NCBI RefSeq assembly: GCF_002934065.1
Contig: NZ_CP018049.1
Span: forward strand, 5,578,501 to 5,642,500
Origin: Pseudomonas orientalis
Lineage (GTDB): Bacteria > Pseudomonadota > Gammaproteobacteria > Pseudomonadales > Pseudomonadaceae
DNA: 64,000 nucleotides
Direction: 5' to 3'
The stretch's first letter is position 1; every line of letters starts with the position of its first letter. The notes under the pieces are model-generated. The model was not told the DNA's origin and made no database searches. It saw nothing but the letters and a program-made list of their open reading frames with translations. This document shows positions 50,798 through 59,414 of the stretch, piece after piece. A program made the translations under genes and the position numbers.

Positions 50798-52177
50798 GTG
50801 ACTGCACTGAACCCGCTGCACAGACTTTGGCTGACAGAAACCGTGCGCCTGCGCGAAGAACACGCCGGCCCCCTGGAAGACCTGGAAGCCAACCGGTTGG
50901 CCCGCACCGCCGGGGGTGACCTGCCCACACGCATCCAGCAGCGTGCGCTGCACCTGGCCGAGCGCGATGGTTTGGCCGCCGCGCTCAGCCGCTGGCTGCA
51001 AGGCGCACGCCTGGCCCTGGTGTTACTGGCGGCGGCCGCCGTCATCAGCGGCGCCGGTTTGGCGTTCGCCGCGCTGGGCAATGGCCTGGCCCCGGTGAAT
51101 GTATTCTGGGCCTTGGGCAGCCTGCTCGGTCTGGACCTGATCTTGCTGATCAGTTGGGCCCTGGGCCTGCTGTTTGCCGGCGAACACAGCGCCAGCCTTG
51201 GCCGGCTGTGGTTGTGGCTCAGCGAGAAACTGGCGCGTGACGCTAAAGCCGCGCAGTTGGCCCCGGCTTTGCTGCTGTTGTTGCAGCGGCAAAAACTCAA
51301 TCGCTGGGCGGTGGGTGTGCTGGTCAACAGCTTGTGGTTGCTGGCCTTGCTCAGCGCCCTGGTGATACTGCTGACCCTGCTCGCCACCCGCCGCTATGGC
51401 TTTGTGTGGGAAACCACCATTCTCGGTGCCGATACCTTTGTCGCCGTGACCCAGGCCCTCGGCACACTCCCGGCTCTGCTCGGTTTCAATGTGCCCACCG
51501 TGGAGATGATCCGCGCCAGCGGCGACTCCGCGCTGAATATCGAAAGCGCCCGCCAAGCCTGGGCGGCGTGGCTGGTCGGCGTGTTGCTGGTCTACGGGCT
51601 GCTGCCGCGGTTGATCCTCGCCTTGCTGTGCCTGTGGCAATGGAAGCGCGGGCGCGCAGCGTTGCGCCTGGACCTCAACCTGCCCGGCTACGCCCAACTG
51701 CGCGAACACCTGATGCCCAGCAGCGAGCGCCTTGGGGTCAACGATGTGGCGCCCGAACACCTGCACCAGGTCAGCGGCGGCGTGAGCGAGCTGGAGAGCG
51801 ACGGCGCCTTGCTGGTCGCCATAGAACTCGACGACCAACACCCTTGGCCGCCCAAACTGGCCACCAACGTTAAGAACGCCGGCATCCTCGACAGCCGCGA
51901 ATCACGCAACAAATTGCTGGAACAACTCAGCCGTTTTCCGCCGGCGCGCCTGACCATCGTCTGCGACCCGCGCCGCTCGCCCGACCGTGGCAGCCTGGCG
52001 CTGATCGCCGAACTGGCACGCAGCGCCACCGCCACCCGCGTGTGGCTGCTGCAAGCGCCGCCCGGCCAGGCACTGGACGCCGAGCGCCTGGGCGACTGGC
52101 ACAGCGCGCTGCAACAGCTTGAGCTGCCCTTCGCCGATTGCGCGCCGCTGAACTGGCTGGAGACCGGTCATGACTAA
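50798..52177 (+). CDS. DUF2868 membrane protein
   Basis: This 459-residue protein is of unknown function. The N-terminal 65 residues are charged and soluble. Four membrane segments follow near residues 68-90, 103-125, 185-206 and 262-285, and then a roughly 170-residue cytosolic C-terminal domain (LLVAIELDDQHPWPP, LTIVCDPRRSPDRGSLALIA). The start is GTG at 50798 with AGGA upstream. The stop overlaps the DUF3482 GTPase start by eight bases, implying a stable two-component assembly. Confidence 0.85.
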   Translation: MTALNPLHRLWLTETVRLREEHAGPLEDLEANRLARTAGGDLPTRIQQRALHLAERDGLAAALSRWLQGARLALVLLAAAAVISGAGLAFAALGNGLAPVNVFWALGSLLGLDLILLISWALGLLFAGEHSASLGRLWLWLSEKLARDAKAAQLAPALLLLLQRQKLNRWAVGVLVNSLWLLALLSALVILLTLLATRRYGFVWETTILGADTFVAVTQALGTLPALLGFNVPTVEMIRASGDSALNIESARQAWAAWLVGVLLVYGLLPRLILALLCLWQWKRGRAALRLDLNLPGYAQLREHLMPSSERLGVNDVAPEHLHQVSGGVSELESDGALLVAIELDDQHPWPPKLATNVKNAGILDSRESRNKLLEQLSRFPPARLTIVCDPRRSPDRGSLALIAELARSATATRVWLLQAPPGQALDAERLGDWHSALQQLELPFADCAPLNWLETGHD

Positions 52178-53537
52178 ACCGCTGAAGCTCGCCGTGGTCG
52201 GCCATACCAATGTGGGCAAGACCTCGCTGCTGCGCACCCTGACCCGCGATGTCGGCTTTGGCGAAGTCTCCCATCGCCCCAGCACCACGCGGCATGTGGA
52301 GGGCGCACGCTTGTCGGTGGACGGCCAAGCCTTGCTGGAGTTGTACGACACGCCCGGCCTGGAAGATGCCATCGCCCTGCTCGACTACCTGGAACGCCTG
52401 GACCGCCCCGGCGAACGCCTCGATGGTCCGGCACGCCTGGCGCGGTTCCTGGAGGGCAGCGAGGCGCGCCAACGCTTCGAACAGGAAGCCAAGGTACTGC
52501 GCCAACTGCTGGCCTCGGACGCCGGCCTGTATGTGATCGATGCCCGCGAGCCGGTGCTGGCCAAGTACCGTGACGAGCTGCAAGTGCTGGCCAGTTGCGG
52601 CAAACCCTTGCTGCCGGTGCTCAATTTCGTCAGCAGCGCCGACCACCGCGAACCGGACTGGCGCGAAGCCCTGGCCCGCCTCGGCCTGCATGCGCTGGTG
52701 CGTTTCGACAGTGTGGCGCCGCCGGAAGATGGCGAGCGCCGATTGTATGAAAGCCTGGCCCTGCTGCTGGAAACTGCACGGCCACAGTTGGAGCGGCTGA
52801 TTGTCGACCAGGAGGCCCAGCGCCAGGCCCGCCAGCAAAGCGCCGCGCGCTTGATCGCCGAACTGTTGATCGACTGCGCTGCCTGTCGTCGCAGTGTGGT
52901 GACTGAAGATGAACCCCAAGCCATCAGTGATTTACGCAACGCCGTGCGCCAGCGCGAACAGAAATGTGTGGAAGCGTTACTCAAGCTATTTGGTTTTCGC
53001 CCCCAGGACGCCGCCGCCAGTGACTTGCCGCTGCTGGACGGGCGCTGGGGCGACGACCTGTTCAATCCGCAAACCCTCAAGCAACTCGGCGTGCGCGTCG
53101 GTGGCGGGATTGCGGCAGGCGCGGCGGCAGGCGCTGGCGTGGACCTGCTGGTCGGCGGTTTGACCCTCGGCGCTGCCGCGCTGGCCGGCGCGATTGCCGG
53201 CGGCGCCCTGCAAACCGCACGCAGCTACGGCAGTCGCCTGCTCGGCAAGATCAAGGGCCAGCGCGAGCTGACCGTCGACGACAGCGTGCTACGCCTGCTC
53301 GCCCTGCGCCAGCGCCAGTTGGTCAAGGCCTTGAACCTGCGCGGCCATGCGGCCATGCACAGCATCAAAGTCGACACGCCCCAGGACAAGACCTGGCGCG
53401 AAGGCAAGCTGCCGGACGCGCTGAACAGGGCCCGCGCCTATCCGCAATGGTCGTCGCTCAACCCACACCCCAAGTTGAACCAGGCCGAGCGTCAGGAGCA
53501 AATCCAGGCGCTGGCTCAGCGGCTGGACGCGTCCTGA
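52170..53537 (+). CDS. DUF3482 GTPase with membrane-associating domain
   Basis: This 455-residue Era-like P-loop GTPase has G1 VVGHTNVGKTSLLRTL, a Thr-rich switch (RPSTTRHVEG), G3 LYDTPGLED and, in place of the usual G4 NKxD, NFVSS, so guanine specificity may be altered. The middle is helical. Near residues 310-350 there is a Gly/Ala-rich hydrophobic hairpin (GGGIAAGAAAGAGVDLLVGG) that could insert into membrane. It is translationally coupled to the DUF2868 membrane protein. The function is unknown; roles in membrane remodelling or transport are only guesses. Its 3' end overlaps the convergent phnZ-like gene by 22 bases. Confidence 0.86.
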   Translation: MTKPLKLAVVGHTNVGKTSLLRTLTRDVGFGEVSHRPSTTRHVEGARLSVDGQALLELYDTPGLEDAIALLDYLERLDRPGERLDGPARLARFLEGSEARQRFEQEAKVLRQLLASDAGLYVIDAREPVLAKYRDELQVLASCGKPLLPVLNFVSSADHREPDWREALARLGLHALVRFDSVAPPEDGERRLYESLALLLETARPQLERLIVDQEAQRQARQQSAARLIAELLIDCAACRRSVVTEDEPQAISDLRNAVRQREQKCVEALLKLFGFRPQDAAASDLPLLDGRWGDDLFNPQTLKQLGVRVGGGIAAGAAAGAGVDLLVGGLTLGAAALAGAIAGGALQTARSYGSRLLGKIKGQRELTVDDSVLRLLALRQRQLVKALNLRGHAAMHSIKVDTPQDKTWREGKLPDALNRARAYPQWSSLNPHPKLNQAERQEQIQALAQRLDAS

Positions 53538-54088
53538 TCGGCCAATAGTCGCAGGGCCTTGGCCTTGAGCACTTCAAGGTCCAACAACGAGACGTGCATC
53601 TGCTTGGCCTGTTCGTCCCAATGGCGCATGCGCAGGCTGATGTGACAGAGCGGGTCCTGCTCGAACGCCTGTGCTTGCTGCGCGGTCATCACACCGCCCT
53701 GATACGCCAGCGTGCGGCGGCTGGCCTCGCTCAACTGTGCGTAATAGTCCGGCTGCTTGAAGGTCAGGTAACGCTTGGCTTGTACGTGATATTCCACCAA
53801 TTTCGCCATGCGTTCGCTGAAGCCTGCACGGCGCAGGTAATCTGCGCCAAGCCGCTCATGGCTGAGCACGCCATACCCACCCATGCCCTCGCCACCCTGA
53901 CCACAGAGGTGGCCGATATCGTGGAAGAACGCCGCCAGCACCACTTCATCGTCAAAGCCTTCGGCCATCGCGAGCTGCGCGGCCTGGGACATGTGCTCGA
54001 TCTGCGACACCGGCTCGCCGATGTAATCCGCCGTGCCATGGCGTTCGTACAGGCCGAACAGCTCGGCAAGCAAGCGCTCCCGAGTCAT
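53516..54088 (-). CDS. phnZ: PhnZ-like HD-domain di-iron oxygenase for phosphonate cleavage
   Basis: PhnZ oxidatively cleaves (R)-2-amino-1-hydroxyethylphosphonate to glycine and phosphate. This 190-residue protein keeps the residues I recall for characterised PhnZ: the lid Tyr22-x-x-Glu25 (DYIGEP), His32, the pair His56-Asp57 with His60 (FFHDIGHL), His77, His101 and Lys105 (YHVQAKRYL), and Asp158 (MRHWDEQ). All are offset by two or three from PhnZ numbering. The ATG at 54088 shares a base with the stop of the upstream FAD oxidoreductase; a GTG one codon earlier is possible. No PhnY dioxygenase gene is adjacent, so the origin of its hydroxylated substrate is open. Confidence 0.8.
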   Translation of the reverse strand: MTRERLLAELFGLYERHGTADYIGEPVSQIEHMSQAAQLAMAEGFDDEVVLAAFFHDIGHLCGQGGEGMGGYGVLSHERLGADYLRRAGFSERMAKLVEYHVQAKRYLTFKQPDYYAQLSEASRRTLAYQGGVMTAQQAQAFEQDPLCHISLRMRHWDEQAKQMHVSLLDLEVLKAKALRLLADQDASSR

Positions 54089-55221
54089 CACTCAGGCCCC
54101 CACACTGTGGTGATATTTCGCTCGGCCATCGCCGGGCCCACGCTCATGCCCACACCGGTATGCATCAACGCGGCGCTGATGCCCGCAGCCGCCTGGACAA
54201 ATGAAAACGGCGCGGGGCCACGCGAGCCATACACACCCTGCCAACGCTCCACCACCTGGATCTTGCAGCCCAGGGTCTGCTCGGCCAGTTCGATCAGCCA
54301 GTCATCGACCTGTTCGGCGTTGAAGGGCGATGCATCGCTGCCGTAATCATGGGAATCGCCGATGATCAACTCGCCATGGGGCGTGGGGCTGATCAGCAGG
54401 TGAATCCCGTGCGCCTGCAAGTGCGGCGTTTCGCGCAGGATCTGCGCCTGTACTGCGGCGGCCTCGGGCAAGTCGGCAAACGCACCGTAATGCACGCAAC
54501 TGAGGCCGGTCAGCAAGGCATGTTGCAGGTTCAGGTCATGCGCCGGCCGTGCCCGCAGCATTTGCAGGCGGCAGACTTGCGGGTTGAGTGCGGCCATCGA
54601 ATCGGCCAGCAGGGTCTGGTAGTCGTGACCGGAACACACAATGATCTGCTCGCCGCGAAAACGCCCAGCCGTGCTGTGCAACTGGCCCGGCTCGACATCA
54701 TGCACCAGGGTGGAAAAGTGAAACTCCACGTTCAGCGCTTGCGCCAGGTAGTTGATCAGCGCCGGAATCGCTTCGCGTGAATAGAGTTGCTGGTCGTCCC
54801 TGCCATGCAGCGCGGCGCGGTGATGACGGAACTGGCCGGCGTACAGGTCATTCAAGGCCGCGCCTTGCAGCAGCTCGACGTTGTAGCCGTGCTCGCGGGC
54901 ACGCCCGCGGCAAAAGGCTTCGAGCAGATGCGCTTCGGCTTCGGTACGGGCAAACAGGTAGGAGCCATTGCGCTTGAGCGCAAGGCCGGCCACCTGCGCC
55001 CAATGCCCCCAGATAGCGCGGCTTTCCCTTGCCAGGTCGAGCATCGGCCCCGGCGGTTGGCCGGTGACCAGCGCCTGGCCGAAGTTACGCACCGACGCGC
55101 CCAGGGGCGTGGCGCTGCGTTCGAAGACCTTGACCTTGAGGCCGCGCTTGGCGGCGGCGTAGGCATGGGAGAGGCCGAGGATGCCGGCGCCGACAATTAA
55201 TAAGTCGCTGTGGTGTGTCAT
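54088..55221 (-). CDS. FAD-dependent oxidoreductase of phosphonate clusters (TIGR03364-like)
   Basis: This 377-residue DAO-type flavoprotein starts with LLIVGAGILGLSHAYAAAKR. It has RNFGQALVTGQPPGPMLDLA, a Ser/His-rich middle, and the C-terminal GVYGSRGPAPFSFVQA and TGVGMSVGPAMAE. It resembles the TIGR03364 group found beside phosphonate transport and breakdown genes. It probably oxidises an amine such as an N-alkylated or free aminophosphonate, but the substrate is unknown. The ATG at 55221 (MTHHSDLLIV) is chosen; the longer open frame runs into REP sequence. It is coupled to phnZ by TGATG. Confidence 0.78.
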   Translation of the reverse strand: MTHHSDLLIVGAGILGLSHAYAAAKRGLKVKVFERSATPLGASVRNFGQALVTGQPPGPMLDLARESRAIWGHWAQVAGLALKRNGSYLFARTEAEAHLLEAFCRGRAREHGYNVELLQGAALNDLYAGQFRHHRAALHGRDDQQLYSREAIPALINYLAQALNVEFHFSTLVHDVEPGQLHSTAGRFRGEQIIVCSGHDYQTLLADSMAALNPQVCRLQMLRARPAHDLNLQHALLTGLSCVHYGAFADLPEAAAVQAQILRETPHLQAHGIHLLISPTPHGELIIGDSHDYGSDASPFNAEQVDDWLIELAEQTLGCKIQVVERWQGVYGSRGPAPFSFVQAAAGISAALMHTGVGMSVGPAMAERNITTVWGPE

Positions 55222-55250
55222 GTAGTGATGTCCTGTTTTCAAGACCGCCA

Positions 55251-55322
55251 TCGGGGGCAAGCCCCCTCCCACACTTGATCTGCGAACACGGTTCAAATGT
55301 GGGAGGGGGCTTGCCCCCGATG
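55251..55322. repeat. REP pair, tail-to-tail (GGGGGC family)
   Basis: Outward-facing palindromes have a spacer related to those at 41941 and 50137 but degraded (CTGCGAACACGGTTCAA). It interrupts the phosphonate operon between the binding-protein gene and the FAD oxidoreductase gene, both on the minus strand. Confidence 0.9.
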
Positions 55323-55346
55323 AGGCCATCAGCCCTAACGAAAATC

Positions 55347-56369
55347 CTACTGACCCGCCACCTTCTCCGACTTCCCGTCATAACGCTTGCGCCACTCAGC
55401 CAGAATGCTGTCGCGATGCTTCGACGCCCACACAAAGTCGTTCTTGATCAACCGCTGCTCGTAATCGGCAGGCAATTCGGTCTGCGGTTTGGCGATCCCC
55501 GGTTGGGCGAGCACGGCGAAATTGTCCTTGTACAGCTCCATCGCCGCCGGGCTTGCAGAGAAGTCCGCCAGTTTTTTCGCAGCCTCGGCATGGGTCGTGC
55601 CCTTGATCACCGCCGTCGCTTCGATGTCCCAGCCCAGGCCCTCTTTGGGCAGGATGATGTCCAGCGGTGCGCCCTGGCGCTTCAACTGCACGGCCGGGTA
55701 TTCAAACGAAATCCCGATCGGGAACTCACCGGATGCCGCCAACTTGCACGGCTTGGAGCCGGAGTGCACGTACTGGCCGATGTTCTGGTGCAGGTCATCC
55801 ATGTACTGCCAGCCCTGCTTCTCGCCGAAGGTCTGCAACCAGGCGCTCACGTCCAGGAAGCCGGTGCCGGAGGAGGCCGGGTTGGGCATCACGATCTTGC
55901 CCTTGTACTCAGGCTTGGTCAGGTCCTGCCAGCTCACCGGTTTGGTGAGGCCCTGCTTTTCGGCTTCGACGGTGTTGAAGCAGATGGTGGCGGCCCACAC
56001 GTCCATGCCGACCCAGGCCGGCGGGTTGGCGGCGTCGCGGTAGTTTTTGCCGATCTTGTCCAAGTCTTTCGGGGCATAGGTATCGAGCATGCCTTGCTGG
56101 TCAAGTATCGCCAGGCTGGAGGCGGCCAGGCCCCAGACCACGTCAGCCTGCGGGCGGTCTTTCTCGGCCAGCAGCTTGGCGGTGATGATGCCGGTGGAGT
56201 CACGCACCCACTTGATCTCGATGTCGGGGTTGGCCTGTTCGAAGGCCTTTTTGTAGGTCTTCAACTGTTCGGCTTCGAGGGCCGTGTACACGGTCAGCTC
56301 AGTCTTGGCGAAGGCATTCAGGCTGAATGCAGTGAGTACGGCAGCGACCAGCGCCAGGGGCTTGAACAT
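55347..56369 (-). CDS. Aminoethylphosphonate-type ABC transporter substrate-binding protein
   Basis: This 340-residue periplasmic binding protein has a signal peptide (FKPLALVAAVLTAFSLNAFA). Mature features are those of the iron/phosphonate-like group: LTVYTALEAEQLKTYKKAFE, VVWGLAASSLAILD, MPNPASSGTGFLDVSAWLQT and GISFEYPAVQLKRQGAPLD. Linkage to phnZ and a fused permease points to 2-aminoethylphosphonate or its hydroxylated or methylated forms. A very strong AGGAGG Shine-Dalgarno precedes the ATG at 56369; the same frame runs far upstream through the permease gene but is not the real start. Confidence 0.85.
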   Translation of the reverse strand: MFKPLALVAAVLTAFSLNAFAKTELTVYTALEAEQLKTYKKAFEQANPDIEIKWVRDSTGIITAKLLAEKDRPQADVVWGLAASSLAILDQQGMLDTYAPKDLDKIGKNYRDAANPPAWVGMDVWAATICFNTVEAEKQGLTKPVSWQDLTKPEYKGKIVMPNPASSGTGFLDVSAWLQTFGEKQGWQYMDDLHQNIGQYVHSGSKPCKLAASGEFPIGISFEYPAVQLKRQGAPLDIILPKEGLGWDIEATAVIKGTTHAEAAKKLADFSASPAAMELYKDNFAVLAQPGIAKPQTELPADYEQRLIKNDFVWASKHRDSILAEWRKRYDGKSEKVAGQ

Positions 56370-56389
56370 GGAATACCTCCTTTGAAGGA

Positions 56390-58102
56390 TCATTGCCCGG
56401 GCGCGGTCTGGCGCCAGGCTTGGGAGCGGCGCAAGGCGCCACGTGAAGCCCACGCCAGCAGCAACGAAACGCTGCCTGAGGTGAACAGAATCAGGGTCGA
56501 CATGGCCGCCGCACCGCCCACATTGCCGGCGTCGTCCATGTTCAACACGGCGACGGCGGCGAGGATGGTGTCGGGGCTGTAGAGAAAGATCGCAGCGGAG
56601 ACGGTGGTCATTGCCGACACGAACAGGTAACGCAGAATGTCCAGCAGCGCGGGCAGGCAGATCGGCACCGTCACTTTCAGGTAATGGCGGTAGAGCGGCG
56701 CCTTGAGGGACAACGCGGCGGCTTCGAATTCGGCGTCCAGTTGGCGCAGTGCGGTGGTGGCGGTCATTTGTGCAGTGGTCAGATAGTGAGCAATGGTGCA
56801 CACCACCAGCAGCGCCATGCCGCCGTAGAACACATGCAGCGGGTTGCCGCCGAGGTTGAAAAAGAACACATAGCCCAGGCCCAGCACCAGGCCCGGCACG
56901 GCCATCGGCACAAAGCTGAGCAGGCACAGGGCCAGATTCAGGCCCTTTTGGTCCTTGGTTTTTTCCAACAAATAGGCACCGGTGAAGATCAGCACACTGC
57001 CGATCAGCGCCGTGCACAGTGCCATGGTCAGGCTGTTGCGATAGGCCAGCCAACCGCCGCCGGCGGTGTCTTCGAACTGATAGTGGTTGAGCGACAGCGA
57101 CAGGTTATAGGGCCAGAATTTGACCAGCGAGGAATACACCGCCATGCCGAACACCAGCAGCAGGGCCGCGCAGATCAGCAGCACGATGGCCAGGTAGCAG
57201 CCATCCCTTGGACGCGACGGCAGCGGTTGAAAGACCTGGGCACGGCCGCTCATGGCATCACCGTGACGACGGCGCAACCACGCATCCACACCAAAGCTGA
57301 ACAGCGCCGGCAACAGCAGCACCATGCCGATCAACGCGCCACGCCCGAATTGTTGCTGACCAACCACCGCCTTGTAGGCTTCCAGGGCCAGCACCTGGTA
57401 ATCCCCACCCACCACCACCGGCACGCCAAAGTCGGTGATCGTCAACGTAAACACCAGGCAGAACGCCGCGAACACCGCCTGGCGCGTGGCCGGCCAGGTG
57501 ATGCTGCGAAAGGCCCGGGCGGGGCTGGCGCCCATGCTGGAGGCCGCGTCGAACAAGCGCGCGTCCGCCAGCGACAACGCGGACAGCAGAATCATCAGGG
57601 CGTGTGGGAAGGTGTAAATCACTTCGCCCAGCACAATGCCCCAGAAGCCGTAGATATTGTCCGAGAGCAACCCACGCAACAGTCCCTGGTTGCCGAACAG
57701 ATACACCAGCGCGATGCCCGGCAACATCGAGGGCGCCATCAAGGGCAGCAGCGACACGCCGCGCCAGATCACTTTGCCGGGAATCAAGGTGCGTTGCAGC
57801 GCGTAGGCAAACAGATAGGCCAACGGTACGACGATGGCGGCTACGCTCAGGGAGACTTTCAGGCTATTGCCCAGCAACCAGTGGAAATTGGCGCTGGTCA
57901 GCAATTCCCGTGCGGCGATCAGGCCGCCGCCCTGCCCGGCTTCGCTGCTGAAGCCACGCCAGAAGATCGCCAGCAGCGGCAGCAGCACCGCCACCACCAA
58001 CAGGCCCAGCCACAGCCATTTGCCGCCGACCACGAAGAAGCGGTCACCCCACTCGGCGCGGGCCGCCTGACGCGGCAGCGGCACGCTCATGATCGCAGCC
58101 AT
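56390..58102 (-). CDS. Phosphonate ABC transporter permease (fused two-domain)
   Basis: This inner-membrane permease of about 570 residues holds two BPD-type modules in one chain. Each has six hydrophobic segments and an EAA loop (LFDAASSMGASPARAFRSIT in the first half, EFEAAALSLKAPLYRHYLKV in the second). Fused permeases of this size are typical of the 2-aminoethylphosphonate ABC group. The ATG at 58102 lies one base after the ATPase stop; an ATG four codons later (58090) is equally possible. No clear Shine-Dalgarno is seen, consistent with coupling. Confidence 0.87.
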   Translation of the reverse strand: MAAIMSVPLPRQAARAEWGDRFFVVGGKWLWLGLLVVAVLLPLLAIFWRGFSSEAGQGGGLIAARELLTSANFHWLLGNSLKVSLSVAAIVVPLAYLFAYALQRTLIPGKVIWRGVSLLPLMAPSMLPGIALVYLFGNQGLLRGLLSDNIYGFWGIVLGEVIYTFPHALMILLSALSLADARLFDAASSMGASPARAFRSITWPATRQAVFAAFCLVFTLTITDFGVPVVVGGDYQVLALEAYKAVVGQQQFGRGALIGMVLLLPALFSFGVDAWLRRRHGDAMSGRAQVFQPLPSRPRDGCYLAIVLLICAALLLVFGMAVYSSLVKFWPYNLSLSLNHYQFEDTAGGGWLAYRNSLTMALCTALIGSVLIFTGAYLLEKTKDQKGLNLALCLLSFVPMAVPGLVLGLGYVFFFNLGGNPLHVFYGGMALLVVCTIAHYLTTAQMTATTALRQLDAEFEAAALSLKAPLYRHYLKVTVPICLPALLDILRYLFVSAMTTVSAAIFLYSPDTILAAVAVLNMDDAGNVGGAAAMSTLILFTSGSVSLLLAWASRGALRRSQAWRQTAPGQ

Positions 58103-58103
58103 C

Positions 58104-59168
58104 TCAGGCAAACACCTGCAGGCTGCGCGGCGGCAACGCCACCCAGATATCCTGGCTGCCCAGGCGCGGCATGTCGTGTGGCGCAAGTTCGGCCAGCAAC
58201 GCGTGGCCCGGCAGCTGCGCCAGTTCGAAGCTCATGCGGCAGCGGTTGCCCAGAAACGTGATCTCGCGCACCTTGGCCGCAAACAGGTTTTCTTCATGCA
58301 CCGGCGGATTCACGCTGATGGCTTCCGGCCGGCAGAACAGGCGACCGGAGGTGGCCATGCCGGCGTCGTCGGCCAGGCGCATGTTCAGCCCTCCGACCTG
58401 GGCGTGGCTGGCGCTGTTGCGGCTGAACGGCAACCAATTGCCCTGGCCGACAAATTCCGCCACGAACGGCGTGGCCGGGCGGTCGTAGATGTCCTGGGGC
58501 GTCGCGTATTGCTCGACCTTGCCGTTGTTCATCACGGCGATACGGTCGGCCATCAGCATGGCTTCGTCCTGATTGTGGGTAACCATCAGCGTTGTGATGC
58601 CCAGGCGTCGTTGCAGTTGGCGCAGTTCGGTGCACAGATGCTCGCGAACCTGGGCGTCGAGGGCCGACATCGGTTCATCCAGCAGCAATAACGAAGGTGC
58701 CGGCGCCAGGGCACGCGCCAGGGCTACCCGCTGCTGTTGCCCGCCGGACAATTGGCCGGGGTATTTCTTTTCGCTGCCGAGCAGGCCGACCAGTTCAAGC
58801 ATCTGCCCGACACGCTTGCGCACCTCATCGCGACCGCTGCCGGTAAGGCCGTAGCCGATGTTCGCTTCTACGGTCAGGTTGGGAAACAGCGCGTAGGACT
58901 GGAACAGGATGCCGTAGTCCCGCGCCTGGGGCGGCAGCCGGGAAACATCGCGGTCACCCAGGTAAATTTCGCCGCTGTCCTGGCGCTCAAGGCCGGCGAT
59001 GCAGCGCAGCATGGTGGTCTTGCCGCAGCCGGACGGGCCCAGCAGGCACACCAGTTCGCCGGCGGCGACATCCAGGGACACGTTATCGAGCGCGGTAAAG
59101 GCGCCGAAGCGTTTCTGGAGACCGCGCACCTTCATCGGTGCGCCGGGGTGGGTCAGGGCTGTGTTCAT
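58104..59168 (-). CDS. Phosphonate ABC transporter ATP-binding protein
   Basis: This 354-residue ABC ATPase has Walker A GPSGCGKTTMLRCIAG, Q-loop ILFQSYALFPNLTV, signature YPGQLSGGQQQRVALARAL, Walker B LLLLDEPMSALDA and H-loop MVTHNQDEAM. A TOBE-like C-terminal regulatory domain follows (FCRPEAISVNPP). It is the first gene of the minus-strand uptake operon (ATPase, permease, binding protein, FAD oxidoreductase, phnZ). Confidence 0.88.
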   Translation of the reverse strand: MNTALTHPGAPMKVRGLQKRFGAFTALDNVSLDVAAGELVCLLGPSGCGKTTMLRCIAGLERQDSGEIYLGDRDVSRLPPQARDYGILFQSYALFPNLTVEANIGYGLTGSGRDEVRKRVGQMLELVGLLGSEKKYPGQLSGGQQQRVALARALAPAPSLLLLDEPMSALDAQVREHLCTELRQLQRRLGITTLMVTHNQDEAMLMADRIAVMNNGKVEQYATPQDIYDRPATPFVAEFVGQGNWLPFSRNSASHAQVGGLNMRLADDAGMATSGRLFCRPEAISVNPPVHEENLFAAKVREITFLGNRCRMSFELAQLPGHALLAELAPHDMPRLGSQDIWVALPPRSLQVFA

Positions 59169-59305
59169 GGTGGCGCCTCATCGATCGGATGAAGGCCATG
59201 CTAGGGGGGGAATACTTCGCTGATGTGGCAGAAGGGCAAAAGGGCGTGATAGGGGTATTGGTGGATTTGGGTTGGGCTCTTGGAGGTGAGTCGCCTGGTC
59301 TACCG

Positions 59306-59391
59306 CTATCGGGGGCAAGCCCCCTCCCACAGTGGACCGAGTTCCAACATGAGAATGTGGTCAAAATGTGGGAGGGGGCTTGCCCCTGATT
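59306..59391. repeat. REP pair, tail-to-tail (GGGGGC family)
   Basis: Outward-facing palindromes (left GGGGGCAAGCCCCC, right GGGGGCTTGCCCCT) are separated by about 40 bases that lack the conserved spacer. It lies between the LysR gene and the ABC ATPase gene. Confidence 0.88.
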
Positions 59392-59414
59392 GGCCCTCAA
59401 GCCAGCCACAAAGG

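Noticed and set aside
55347..57053. Extended form of the binding protein reaching into the permease gene
   Set aside because: The signal peptide and a strong AGGAGG site fix the start at 56369; the upstream part is out-of-frame permease DNA.
56684..58261. Plus-strand frame of 525 codons
   Set aside because: It is antisense to the permease gene, rich in Gln/His/Arg, with no domain.
59179..59193. Dyad TCATCGATCGGATGA upstream of the ABC ATPase gene as a LysR box
   Set aside because: It does not fit T-N11-A, has only five-base arms, and lies in the translation start region.
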